Source: Paraphoma chrysanthemicola
Lineage: Eukaryota; Ascomycota; Dothideomycetes; Pleosporales; Phaeosphaeriaceae
Direction of reading: 5' to 3'
Length of the DNA stretch: 64,000 nucleotides
NCBI GenBank assembly: GCA_020744225.1
Contig: JAGMWG010000006.1
Coordinates: forward strand, 1,116,001 to 1,180,000
Shown piece after piece: positions 11,318-19,575 of this stretch. How positions within the stretch are numbered: the stretch's first letter is position 1; each line of letters opens with the position of its first letter. The notes below the pieces were generated by a model. It had not been told where the DNA came from. It saw only the letters and a list, made by a program, of their open reading frames with translations, and did not search any database. The position numbers and the translations under genes were made by a program.

Positions 11318-14300
11318 ATGCGCCTGCGATTACCACTTCTCGCGCTACTGGCAACTGTAGCCCCACTTCCACACGTCTTCGCATCTACGAGTACTGAACA
11401 AGAAGAATTTGCACATGTGCACTGGGACGACGATAATTGGGTCTTGTCGACGCGAAAGTTAGACCAAGGACATTACCAATCGCGCCTTTCGTTAGCGAAT
11501 GGGTATTTCGGGATCAGTGTCGCAGCAGCAGGACCGTTTTTCGAAGTCGATGAGCAAAGAGGTGGGCAAGGAATAAGTGGATGGCCATTGTTCACGCGCC
11601 GACAAACATTTGCGACAATAGCAGGGTTCTGGAATAACGAGCAGAAAACAAATGGCTCGAATTACCCATGGCTGGAGCAGTATGGCTGGGATAGTGTGAT
11701 TGCGGGGATTCCGCATTGGAGTGGATTGCTTGTTGAAGCGAATGGGGAATTGCTGGATGCGTCGGTTGATTCGGCGCATTTGTCGGGATTTGAGACGAGT
11801 TTAGATGTTAAAGCGGGAATTGCGAGCTGGAAGTATATGTGGAAACCTGGGGGCGTAGGGGACGGAACGATCGAGGTGGATTATCAGATGTTTGTGCATA
11901 AGCTGCATGTTAATCAGGCAGCGGTGCGATTAAGACTTACGGCGAGTCGCGATATGGATGTTAAGGTGTTCGATGTGCTGGATGGGGATTGTGCAGTACG
12001 GTCGGAGTTTGTCAAGAAGAGGTTCGAAATGGATACTCCGACGATATGGACAGCGGTTAGGCCCGGGAATGTCTCCAATATCACGGCATATGTCTATTCG
12101 ACACTGGCTGCTGACGAGTGGGCGGATCTTGAGACTCGGAGCAAGGTGGAGGAAGGCAGTTTCGGTACTAATGACTCAACGATAGCACAAACTATCAAGG
12201 TCCAGTTGACGGCGTCCAAGCCGCATGAGATCAAGAAGTTTGTTGGCGTCGCATCAACGGATGCTTTCCCGAATCCACAGGCTATTGCGAAGGCTGCTTC
12301 AATATCTGGCGTGACAACTGGATACTACGAGCTGCTGAAGTCGCATATCCAGGAATGGGCAACGATCCTGGCACCGGAGACTGTGGACAGCTACCGCCTA
12401 CCCAATGGCTCACTACCCAGTGATCCTAGCGTTCGGGAACTTCACATTCTCGCACATACAAATCCGTTTTATTTGCTATCGCATATGGTCGGTCCGAATG
12501 CTATCGCTGCGGCCGGAAATAATACTCGACTGAACGTTAACAGTATTCCGGTGTGCGGCCTTGGTGCTGACTGTTACGGAGGGCTTATCTTCTGGGACGC
12601 GGATGTCTGGATGGCGCCAGGTATCCAAGTCTCGCATCCGCAACATGCGCATAACATCATCAACTACAGAGTCGATCGTTATGAGCAGGCGAAACGCAAT
12701 GTCGAGACGGCTTTTACCTCTAGCAAAAATCAAAGCGATAGGTTTACACCCGGCGGCGCCGTGTTCCCATGGACTAGTGGACGCTGGGGTAACTGCACCG
12801 GTACCGGGGCCTGCTTTGACTACGAGTATCATCTCAATGGTGACATCAGTCTAGCGTTCAATAACCATCTCATCATCACTGGGGACGCGGAGTATTTCAA
12901 CGATACACTTCTACCGATCTCAAATGCCGTCGCACATTTCTTCGGGCAAGTGCTGGAGTTCAATGCAACGTCGGGCCACTACGAACTTTGGAACGCCACC
13001 GATCCAGATGAGTATGCGAATCAGGTCAACAACGCCGGCTATACGACTGCGCTCATTCAAAGGCATCTAACGGAGACAAATGAGTTCAATGCATGGTTTG
13101 ATCGACCACAAAATGCTTCTTGGGACAACATGGCCGGGAAGATGAGACTTCCTATCAACGATAATGCCGGCATTATTGTTGAATATACAGGCATGAATGG
13201 CAGTGTTGAAGTTAAACAGGCAGATGTTGTGCTCGTGGACGATCTACTGCATTATCCGAATCCCTACAGTCTGGCCAACCTGGATTACTATGCGGCGAAG
13301 CAGTCGCTTGACGGTCCAGCTATGACATATTCTTCGTTTGCGGTGGTCGCAAATGAGGTGTCACCTTCCGGATGCTCGTCTTATACCTATGACCTCTACT
13401 CATCTTCTCCATACGCGCGAGCGCCTTGGTATCAATACTCTGAGCAACTGCTCGATGATCCGGCCGAAAATGGCGGCACCCACCCTGCATTTCCCTTCTT
13501 GACCGGCATGGGCGGCACAAATCGCGTAGCCATCTTTGGTTACCTTGGTCTAGGATTGTACTATGAGAGCCTGGACATCGACCCATCCCTTCCACCGCAG
13601 ATTGATTATCTCAACTACCGTACTTTCTACTACATGGGTCACGGCATCAACGCGACATCGAACTCAACACACACTACTCTCGCACGCCTTCCACGCAACA
13701 AATACACTCTACCCTCGGCCAACTCTACATACTTGACCAAACCCATCCCCGTCACAATTGGTACCCGCAGCAAGCGCAACAATGACACGTACTACCTCCA
13801 CTTCGATAAACCCCTCGTCATTCCCAACCGCCCCGTGGGCCAAACCCTTACCGTCGCAGGCAATATACTCCAATGCGGCGCCCTACTGTCCCCGCCTCAA
13901 CGTAATCGCCCAGGTCAATTTCCACTCGCCGCCATCGACGGCGCAGCAAGTACAAAATGGCAACCGCAATTCTCAAACACTACATCGTACATCACCGTCG
14001 ATCTCGGCCCATCCGCAATCTACCCCATCGCCGCCGTCATGCTCGATTGGTCATCTCAACCACCCAGTCACTTCTCCGTGTCCTTCTCCAACACCTCATT
14101 CCCACCATTCTCTTCGACCGTCAAAGATGTACGGATAGTGGCAGCGGGCGAAGTGAGCATCAGCGCGCCGTGGGATCCGGTCTCCGCGTACGAGATAAAG
14201 ACGTATGTGGGCAATCAGACGAATGTTACATTGGACGAGGTGGTGTGGAGTGGGAGGTATGCGCATTTGGGGATCAAGGGGAATTTGTACGCTGAAGGGA

Positions 14301-14425
14301 GAGAACAGGGAGCCACGGTGGCGGAATGGAATTTGATTAGGGAGGGGTGGGGAGTTGAAGGCGGACGAAGAGAAGAAATGGAGAGGGAGAGGCAGGGGTG
14401 GGGAATGGTTAGGCAGGAATTGTAG
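11318..14425 (+). CDS. ATH1: Secreted acid trehalase, glycoside hydrolase family 65
   Basis: Extracellular or vacuolar acid trehalase that hydrolyses trehalose to glucose. The frame opens at 11267, but I place the start at the ATG at 11318 because it begins a clean signal peptide (MRLRLPLLALLATVAPLPHV). This gives 1035 residues, normal for the family. Visible parts, using numbering from 11318: an N-terminal GH65 beta-sandwich from about 25 to 330 (RLSLANGYFGI near 62); the catalytic alpha/alpha barrel with FWDADVWMAPGIQ (about 427), FPWTSGRWGNCTGTGACF and YHLNGDI; and a C-terminal F5/8-type carbohydrate-binding-like segment (AIDGAASTKWQP, TSYITVDLG, about 870-960). Many N-glycosylation sequons fit secretion. 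Single exon, intact. The yeast gene name is assigned by family only. Confidence 0.93.
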   Translation: MRLRLPLLALLATVAPLPHVFASTSTEQEEFAHVHWDDDNWVLSTRKLDQGHYQSRLSLANGYFGISVAAAGPFFEVDEQRGGQGISGWPLFTRRQTFATIAGFWNNEQKTNGSNYPWLEQYGWDSVIAGIPHWSGLLVEANGELLDASVDSAHLSGFETSLDVKAGIASWKYMWKPGGVGDGTIEVDYQMFVHKLHVNQAAVRLRLTASRDMDVKVFDVLDGDCAVRSEFVKKRFEMDTPTIWTAVRPGNVSNITAYVYSTLAADEWADLETRSKVEEGSFGTNDSTIAQTIKVQLTASKPHEIKKFVGVASTDAFPNPQAIAKAASISGVTTGYYELLKSHIQEWATILAPETVDSYRLPNGSLPSDPSVRELHILAHTNPFYLLSHMVGPNAIAAAGNNTRLNVNSIPVCGLGADCYGGLIFWDADVWMAPGIQVSHPQHAHNIINYRVDRYEQAKRNVETAFTSSKNQSDRFTPGGAVFPWTSGRWGNCTGTGACFDYEYHLNGDISLAFNNHLIITGDAEYFNDTLLPISNAVAHFFGQVLEFNATSGHYELWNATDPDEYANQVNNAGYTTALIQRHLTETNEFNAWFDRPQNASWDNMAGKMRLPINDNAGIIVEYTGMNGSVEVKQADVVLVDDLLHYPNPYSLANLDYYAAKQSLDGPAMTYSSFAVVANEVSPSGCSSYTYDLYSSSPYARAPWYQYSEQLLDDPAENGGTHPAFPFLTGMGGTNRVAIFGYLGLGLYYESLDIDPSLPPQIDYLNYRTFYYMGHGINATSNSTHTTLARLPRNKYTLPSANSTYLTKPIPVTIGTRSKRNNDTYYLHFDKPLVIPNRPVGQTLTVAGNILQCGALLSPPQRNRPGQFPLAAIDGAASTKWQPQFSNTTSYITVDLGPSAIYPIAAVMLDWSSQPPSHFSVSFSNTSFPPFSSTVKDVRIVAAGEVSISAPWDPVSAYEIKTYVGNQTNVTLDEVVWSGRYAHLGIKGNLYAEGREQGATVAEWNLIREGWGVEGGRREEMERERQGWGMVRQEL

Positions 14426-14993
14426 GTGGTTATAGATGGGGAGTTGTGAGTCTTGTGAAGAAAGCATTTGCAATTGTGAGACATAAGACATGATAGATAG
14501 ATTATCGCGCCTGCATTTGAATTGAATACAAGTGGAAACTATCCAGATACAAGCAGGTGAGATCTAAGTTTGAGGCGAATCGAGACGTCCTCGGCTGCAC
14601 TGCGTGCACTCGGTTTTGTCTTCTTCCCAGCTCCGCAATTGCCTCAATGAAATCGGCCGCGCACACACCGCACTCTCGAACTTAGATGCATTTATGGCTT
14701 AACAAAGATTTGGCAACTCCAGCAGTAGAGAAGAAGAGGTGAGCTCTAGCAAATTGATGGCCGGCTTTTCTCACCTTCACCTTGGATAATTTAGGCAGGA
14801 CCAGGTGGCCTTACCCACCTTCACCTTGAAATTCGCCATATTCGTCAGCAATAGGTGGCATTTTCCTCTCACTTCTCATCGGGAAGTCTCGTTCACTACA
14901 GTATAAGAGCTTCGAAGCCCGCTTTGTCTTCGTTTCTTCAACACCACCCATAACACCGGCAAACTATACGAAGCACGACAACAGACCATCGCC
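14426..14993 (+). promoter_or_regulatory. Promoter region with TATA box and duplicated CACCTTCACCTTG element
   Basis: 568 bases between the trehalase stop and the next start. A TATA box, TATAAG, lies at 14902-14907, 92 bases before the ATG at 14994. Two exact copies of CACCTTCACCTTG lie at 14772-14784 and 14816-14828, 44 bases apart, within a tract that also holds AGGTGG motifs. The spacing and exact duplication suggest a protein-binding element, but the factor is unknown. The first 60 bases are trehalase 3' sequence. Confidence 0.5.
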
Positions 14994-15620
14994 ATGGCTC
15001 TTCCGTTCCCGGGTTACCTCGATCATCTGCTTCTGCCTGCCAGTGCTCCGGAAGGCCAGGCGCATATCTTTGACAAGTTCGACGACATGGTTCGGAACGC
15101 TGGTGATCTCGACCCGCAGCTGCATAGGCTCTGCGACTATATTCCAACCTTTCTTCATAACGTCAAAGAGCAACCTGAGGCACTTGCGAGCTTCTTCGAC
15201 CCCGCCGTGAAGACCTTCAAGTTCCTGCGTCACTCAGGCGACACTTCTGATTTTCTGCTCGCCCTCGCAATTCTCCGCAAGGGAACCACCGTCATCGTAA
15301 GTAAAGTTTCCCACAGCATACAATCTGGTAGGCAAAATATGTCGCTGACACATAATAAGTGCGGCTTTCAGAGGCCACGCGACAATCCAGACGAGATCCT
15401 CTGGGAGTCGTTGAGCATCACAACGTTGTCCAAGGTCGCGCCTGATGCCGTCTGGAAGACGACTTGGGGCTCAGCTTGCGCGCGCTCGAAGCTACCTGTT
15501 GACGAGTGCTGGACTTCTGGCTTCTTTGAGACCGACATGTGCATCCCCCTCTACGGAATGGGTGAACCCCTTGCTTCAGGGGTGTACGACATCGTAGCTT
15601 CGAGCAATTCATTGCAATGA
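14994..15620 (+). CDS. Hypothetical protein A, paralog of downstream gene
   Basis: No known domain recognised. I read two exons, 14994-15296 and 15372-15620, separated by a phase-0 intron of 75 nt (GTAAGT...TTTCAG), giving 183 residues. The intron is a multiple of three and free of stops, so retention would give 208 residues. Residues 48-76 (IPTFLHNVKEQPEALASFFD then PAVKTFKF) match the downstream gene (IATFLLIVQ...LFFDPKVTRFKL), and the intron falls at the same point after the match. A TATA box sits 92 bases upstream. There is no signal peptide or membrane segment. Low-specificity intracellular protein of unknown role. Confidence 0.6.
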   Translation: MALPFPGYLDHLLLPASAPEGQAHIFDKFDDMVRNAGDLDPQLHRLCDYIPTFLHNVKEQPEALASFFDPAVKTFKFLRHSGDTSDFLLALAILRKGTTVIVSKVSHSIQSGRQNMSLTHNKCGFQRPRDNPDEILWESLSITTLSKVAPDAVWKTTWGSACARSKLPVDECWTSGFFETDMCIPLYGMGEPLASGVYDIVASSNSLQ

Positions 15621-15934
15621 CAAGATTGGTGCAACATCCTGTACCAACGACTGTAACGGTCTTAGGATGCAGATACGTTTGCGAAATTGCTGAGTATTCA
15701 ACGACTCTGCTCCTGAGTCTTTGGTAGAATCCTTGACTCGTTGTTATGCAAACAGTTAGCTTATGTGGTTTGCTGTTCAAGACCATCGGAGTCACTCAGT
15801 ATCGGTCGATCTTGCGTACTTGCGAGTGACTCGTATTACTATGAGTCGGAGTTGTACATAAACTCTCTTCGACTTGTGCATATTCTCTTTTGTTTATACA
15901 AACACCACTATCCTCAATTACTGTTGCATACAGC
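15621..15934. other. Short spacer between the paralogs
   Basis: 314 bases; no gene. It must hold the 3' end of hypothetical A and the promoter of hypothetical B. A pyrimidine-rich stretch and a TTTATACAAA sequence lie at about 15880-15905, shortly before the ATG at 15935. Confidence 0.4.
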
Positions 15935-16751
15935 ATGTCTCAACCTCCAAATACGTCTGACATCATGTCACTGCCTACGGAAACGCCAACCTACCCTTTC
16001 AAAAACGATGGAGGTGACTTCAATTGGAACACCGGAGCAGCCACATCACGAAGCGTCTGGTTGAGTCGCGAGTACGATAAGTATGGTCAGAACCCACTCA
16101 TACGCGACTGGATAGCGACTTTCCTTCTCATCGTTCAGAGTTCCAAAGGCTTTCCCGCAGCTCGTGACTTGTTCTTTGACCCAAAGGTGACGAGATTCAA
16201 ATTGAGAGGCGAGGTTGCTCAAGCCGACGAGAAGCGCATAGGATATGCTATTAAGCGCATTAACAACAGAGTCGCGGTAATGCTTGTTCCCTGCTTCGGT
16301 CGTGTCAGATCACTAAAATCCACTTCAGAGCGGAATTTACGAGAACGAGAAGTGGACTGATGTCATATGCTGCAAGCTCTCCGAACGGAATGCGCCCCTC
16401 GAATTCTGGAACCACTCGCCCGGTATCTGGAACCAGTCACGTTGGTCCGCTGCTGCCGTGATAGATCCTCTGACAGAGGAAGAATTCGAGGGGCTCGGGA
16501 GCGAGCCTTACAAAATGCCCGACGAGGAAAAGTTGAACGCCACACAGAGAGATTTATTGCAACATAAGACAGAGTTCATTTGGGACCAAATGTACTTGCA
16601 AGCCGAATGGTACGGAAAGAAGAGGACGTCCAAGATCAAGATCGATTTTACCATGAAGGGCGATAACTCAGCAGATGTGGTTCACTCCTTCACTAGCACC
16701 GACTTCCAGCTCTCTAGATGCCAGATGCGTGACGAGGAGACTATTTCTTAG
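15935..16751 (+). CDS. Hypothetical protein B, paralog of upstream gene
   Basis: No known domain recognised. Two exons, 15935-16276 and 16329-16751, joined by a phase-0 intron of 52 nt (GTAATG...TTCAG), give 254 residues. The start is the ATG in MSQPPNTSDIMSL; an in-frame ATG at 15890 would add 15 residues. A central segment (about 62-90) matches hypothetical A, and the intron position is shared, so the two arose by tandem duplication and then diverged strongly. The second exon is longer than that of A (NEKWTDVICCKLSER, then a Glu/Lys-rich tail). The stop at 16749-16751 lies inside the 3' end of the opposite-strand RCC1 gene. Confidence 0.65.
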
Positions 16752-18036
16752 GGTCCAAGGTGACGAAGCTGGTACAAAATCCTGCTCCGATGAATTCAAT
16801 AGTTCCTGGTAATTCAATCTCGTTCCAGAAGCCGTTGACCATGTCGTTTTCCTTTCTGTCCTGAATCATCGACAAGTCTCCGCAGTTGCCATGTTTGCCC
16901 CAGCCCCAAGATATGAGCTTGCCGTCCTTTGTTATTGCGAGCACGTGCTCGGAGCCAACGGCTATCTTGTCAATAAGAGGAAGGTCAGGTGGTATGAGCT
17001 GCCACATAGCATTTCTACCCCAGGCGATGAGTCTTCCGTCGTCGAGAAGTACAAATATAGCGTGCCACGCTGCGCCAATGCTTTTCCAACCTTGGACGTT
17101 GGGCGGCGCTCCGGTGATGATGTTGAACTTGTTCTGTCCGAGCACTATATGCTCGCCGACTGATGGATCGCCAACAAGGTAGGTGAAGTCTTTCCCACAA
17201 ATAGCCCGCACAGGTTTAAACGGTATGCCTTCGATTCGAGTAGGGGTAGTGATCTTGCCGGAGAGTCTTTCACCCAACTGATGAAGACGAGCTTTTCCCC
17301 AACCGTAAACGGATCCATCATCGAGCACTGCGATATAGTGCCAGACACCGGCGGCGAAGTCGATGACTGTACCTGGTAGAGAGCCAAGAAAAGGCCACGG
17401 CTCGCCTTCCACCAAAGATTCAGGTGGAAGTTTGTGATCATGACCGGTCTCTCCCCACTGACCAGAGCCCTGGATGAAGAGCTGACTTTGTCCAGGCTCC
17501 TCACCAATAGCGATGTACGCCGTGGACTCACAAGTGGCGGCAGCGAAAGCAATATTCCCAACCAGTTTCTGGAAGCTGTCGAGGCGCTCTTCGCCTTCTA
17601 ATTCGGGTGCGAGCTGGCCTTTGCGGTTATCTCCAGCGCCGTAGATCACTCCGTTAGAAGTGATGAGAAGTGTGTGGTTTGTCCCACCACGAACAGCTCG
17701 TAGGTCTGCAAGTGGCAGAGACGTTGAGACTTCGATCGGCGAAGAAACGATATCTGCAGCAGGTATACCGAGTTGGCCTTCGCCGTTGCTACCGAACACA
17801 AACAGTCTTTGAGACATGCTGCGGGCTGCTCGTTCGTTGCTGATATGTAAAGATCGTGCTGCAGGTTGAAACGCAATTTTAACGCTTGGTAGTAGCCTCC
17901 TGCATGCAATGCTCTGATTTGCTCGGTGACCGATGCTCACTATGCATCTTTGAGATCGGTAGTATGCTACCTGCCAGAGAGCGGGTTCGTGCAAGCATCC
18001 GACATGGGTGGAGAGTCGTCGGGCTGTGAAGTGCAC
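16741..18036 (-). CDS. RCC1-repeat (ATS1-like) protein
   Basis: Seven-bladed-propeller-type RCC1 repeat protein of 431 residues in one exon. Repeat signatures run in order: LFVFGSNGEGQLGIP (about 77-91), GVIYGAGDNRKGQLAPE, SVYGWGKARLHQLGE, RLIAWGRNAMWQL and KLISWGWGKHGNCGD. The length of the repeat part (about 355 residues) resembles small fungal ATS1-like proteins rather than the nuclear RanGEF. Residues 1-73 precede an internal Met (M74, base 17817) that fits a conventional start; this extension is rich in Arg, His and Ser and poor in acidic residues, so it could be a mitochondrial presequence or simply upstream open sequence. The 3' end overlaps the convergent gene by 11 bases. Confidence 0.85.
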   Translation of the reverse strand: MHFTARRLSTHVGCLHEPALWQVAYYRSQRCIVSIGHRANQSIACRRLLPSVKIAFQPAARSLHISNERAARSMSQRLFVFGSNGEGQLGIPAADIVSSPIEVSTSLPLADLRAVRGGTNHTLLITSNGVIYGAGDNRKGQLAPELEGEERLDSFQKLVGNIAFAAATCESTAYIAIGEEPGQSQLFIQGSGQWGETGHDHKLPPESLVEGEPWPFLGSLPGTVIDFAAGVWHYIAVLDDGSVYGWGKARLHQLGERLSGKITTPTRIEGIPFKPVRAICGKDFTYLVGDPSVGEHIVLGQNKFNIITGAPPNVQGWKSIGAAWHAIFVLLDDGRLIAWGRNAMWQLIPPDLPLIDKIAVGSEHVLAITKDGKLISWGWGKHGNCGDLSMIQDRKENDMVNGFWNEIELPGTIEFIGAGFCTSFVTLDPKK

Positions 18037-18370
18037 TTATTCATGCGCGCTCGTCGGTTTAACAGTCAGGACTCTTAGAGACTTCCTCTCTGATATGGCG
18101 GCCTGAATATCTGTAGTACACTTTACAACCCTTAATATGTTGTAGAAAAGTTTGTGAAGGTGCACTCGACTATTCATTGGGTGCAACAACTCGTGGTCGG
18201 ACGGCTCGAGCTGACATAATGCCAAGAATTTAACGCTAAGCGCTAGCGGTTAGACCGCCCACACACCTGGGCAAATTCGACGATGAACTTCGCCTACCGC
18301 CTCGACGACGAGACAATCAGCAAATTCCACGCCCACCTTCCACCCGCACGCATACCCACAGTCGCCCAAC
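18037..18370. promoter_or_regulatory. Shared divergent promoter, RCC1 gene and RPS16
   Basis: 334 bases separate the ATG codons of two divergent genes, so both promoters lie here. If the RCC1 protein starts at its internal Met the interval is about 550 bases. A palindromic-looking GCTAAGCGCTAGCGGTTAG stretch occurs near 18235-18253, but I cannot assign a factor. Confidence 0.4.
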
Positions 18371-18988
18371 ATGGCTTCCCAGAGCGTGCAATGCTTCGGC
18401 AAGAAGAAGACCGCGACTGGTACGACCACCTCCACCGCGATGCACGCCTTGAACATGTGCTAACAATTACCACCAGCTGTCGCCCACTGCAAGGTACACT
18501 ACGACTGCCACAATCGCGCGCGCAACCGAACGGCATACTCACAAAATTTCTAGGCCGGCAAGGGCCTCATCAAGGTCAACGGAAAGCCTCTTTCCCTGGT
18601 CCAGCCCGAGATCCTGCGATTCAAGGTCTACGAGCCCGTCCTGATCCTCGGCATTGACAAGTTCGGTACGCATACACACACCGCACCACACATCATATCT
18701 CGCGCGAGGGAACTGGCATACTGACAATGCTACACAGCTGATGTCGACATCCGCGTCCGCGTCTCCGGTGGTGGCCACACCTCGCAAATCTACGCCATCC
18801 GTCAAGCCATTGCCAAATCCATTGTCGCCTACTACCAGAAGTACGTCGACGAGCACTCGAAGAACCAGCTCAAGCAGGCCCTCGTCCAGTACGACCGCAC
18901 ACTCCTCGTCGCCGACAACAGGCGGTGCGAGCCCAAGAAGTTTGGTGGTCCAGGTGCGCGCGCGAGGTACCAGAAGTCGTACCGTTAA
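18371..18988 (+). CDS. RPS16: 40S ribosomal protein S16 (uS9)
   Basis: Cytosolic small-subunit ribosomal protein whose C-terminal tail reaches the decoding centre. Four exons, 18371-18419, 18477-18493, 18554-18665 and 18738-18988, give 142 residues, the standard length. All three introns have GT-AG ends (57, 60 and 72 nt), and the second exon is only 17 nt. Recognition is certain from QCFGKKKTATAVAHCK, GKGLIKVNGKPL, VRVSGGGHTSQIYAIRQA and the invariant end GARARYQKSYR. The conserved C-terminal arginine is present. Many introns packed at the 5' end are usual for fungal ribosomal protein genes. Confidence 0.96.
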
Positions 18989-19575
18989 GCGGTTCGGTGG
19001 CGCTGGAACGGTGTATGGGGAGCATGGAGCGGTGTTCATCCTGGGCTTTTTCATGGGTCTCCTGCTATTCGAGGTTACGTGACCTGGCTGTGCTCTGCGC
19101 GTTATTGCGGGCCGCCTGATTGGAGCGGATCTCGGATCTTGTGACGAATTAAAACGAATACATCGGTTTACAAGACACAATTATGGGCTTGGCTGTGACG
19201 GATATCTCTTTGCAGGACGTGTGAAAAAGTGCAAGATGGAGCAGACGTTGGCATGGGAGGTGCGGACTTGGCAGATCAAGGACGATTGCTGCCTCCCCAT
19301 GCATGCACGCCTGTTGTGTCAACATGTGTTTCGTGGCATTCCAAAAGTACATCATGACCAAGACCCAAAGCCAACTGACACAGCGAGATCAAATCGTCGA
19401 ATTGCAAGTGACCCTCTAGCCACATATCAAACGCTCGTCGCACATATGCTTTGCATTAAAAGTATTTCAGGCTCCGTCGCAGCCCTTCCCGAGCCTATGT
19501 CACCACGCGAAGTCCTTCCCTTCTCGTAACCATCCCTTCAATGCCCAAAATGCGCGCATCCGGTCGCCAAACTAT
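18989..19575. other. Convergent intergenic, no gene seen
   Basis: 587 bases between the 3' ends of RPS16 (plus) and the ChAPs gene (minus). It should hold both 3' untranslated regions. Short frames here lack domains and splice continuity. No terminator-like hairpin or repeat is evident. Confidence 0.5.
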
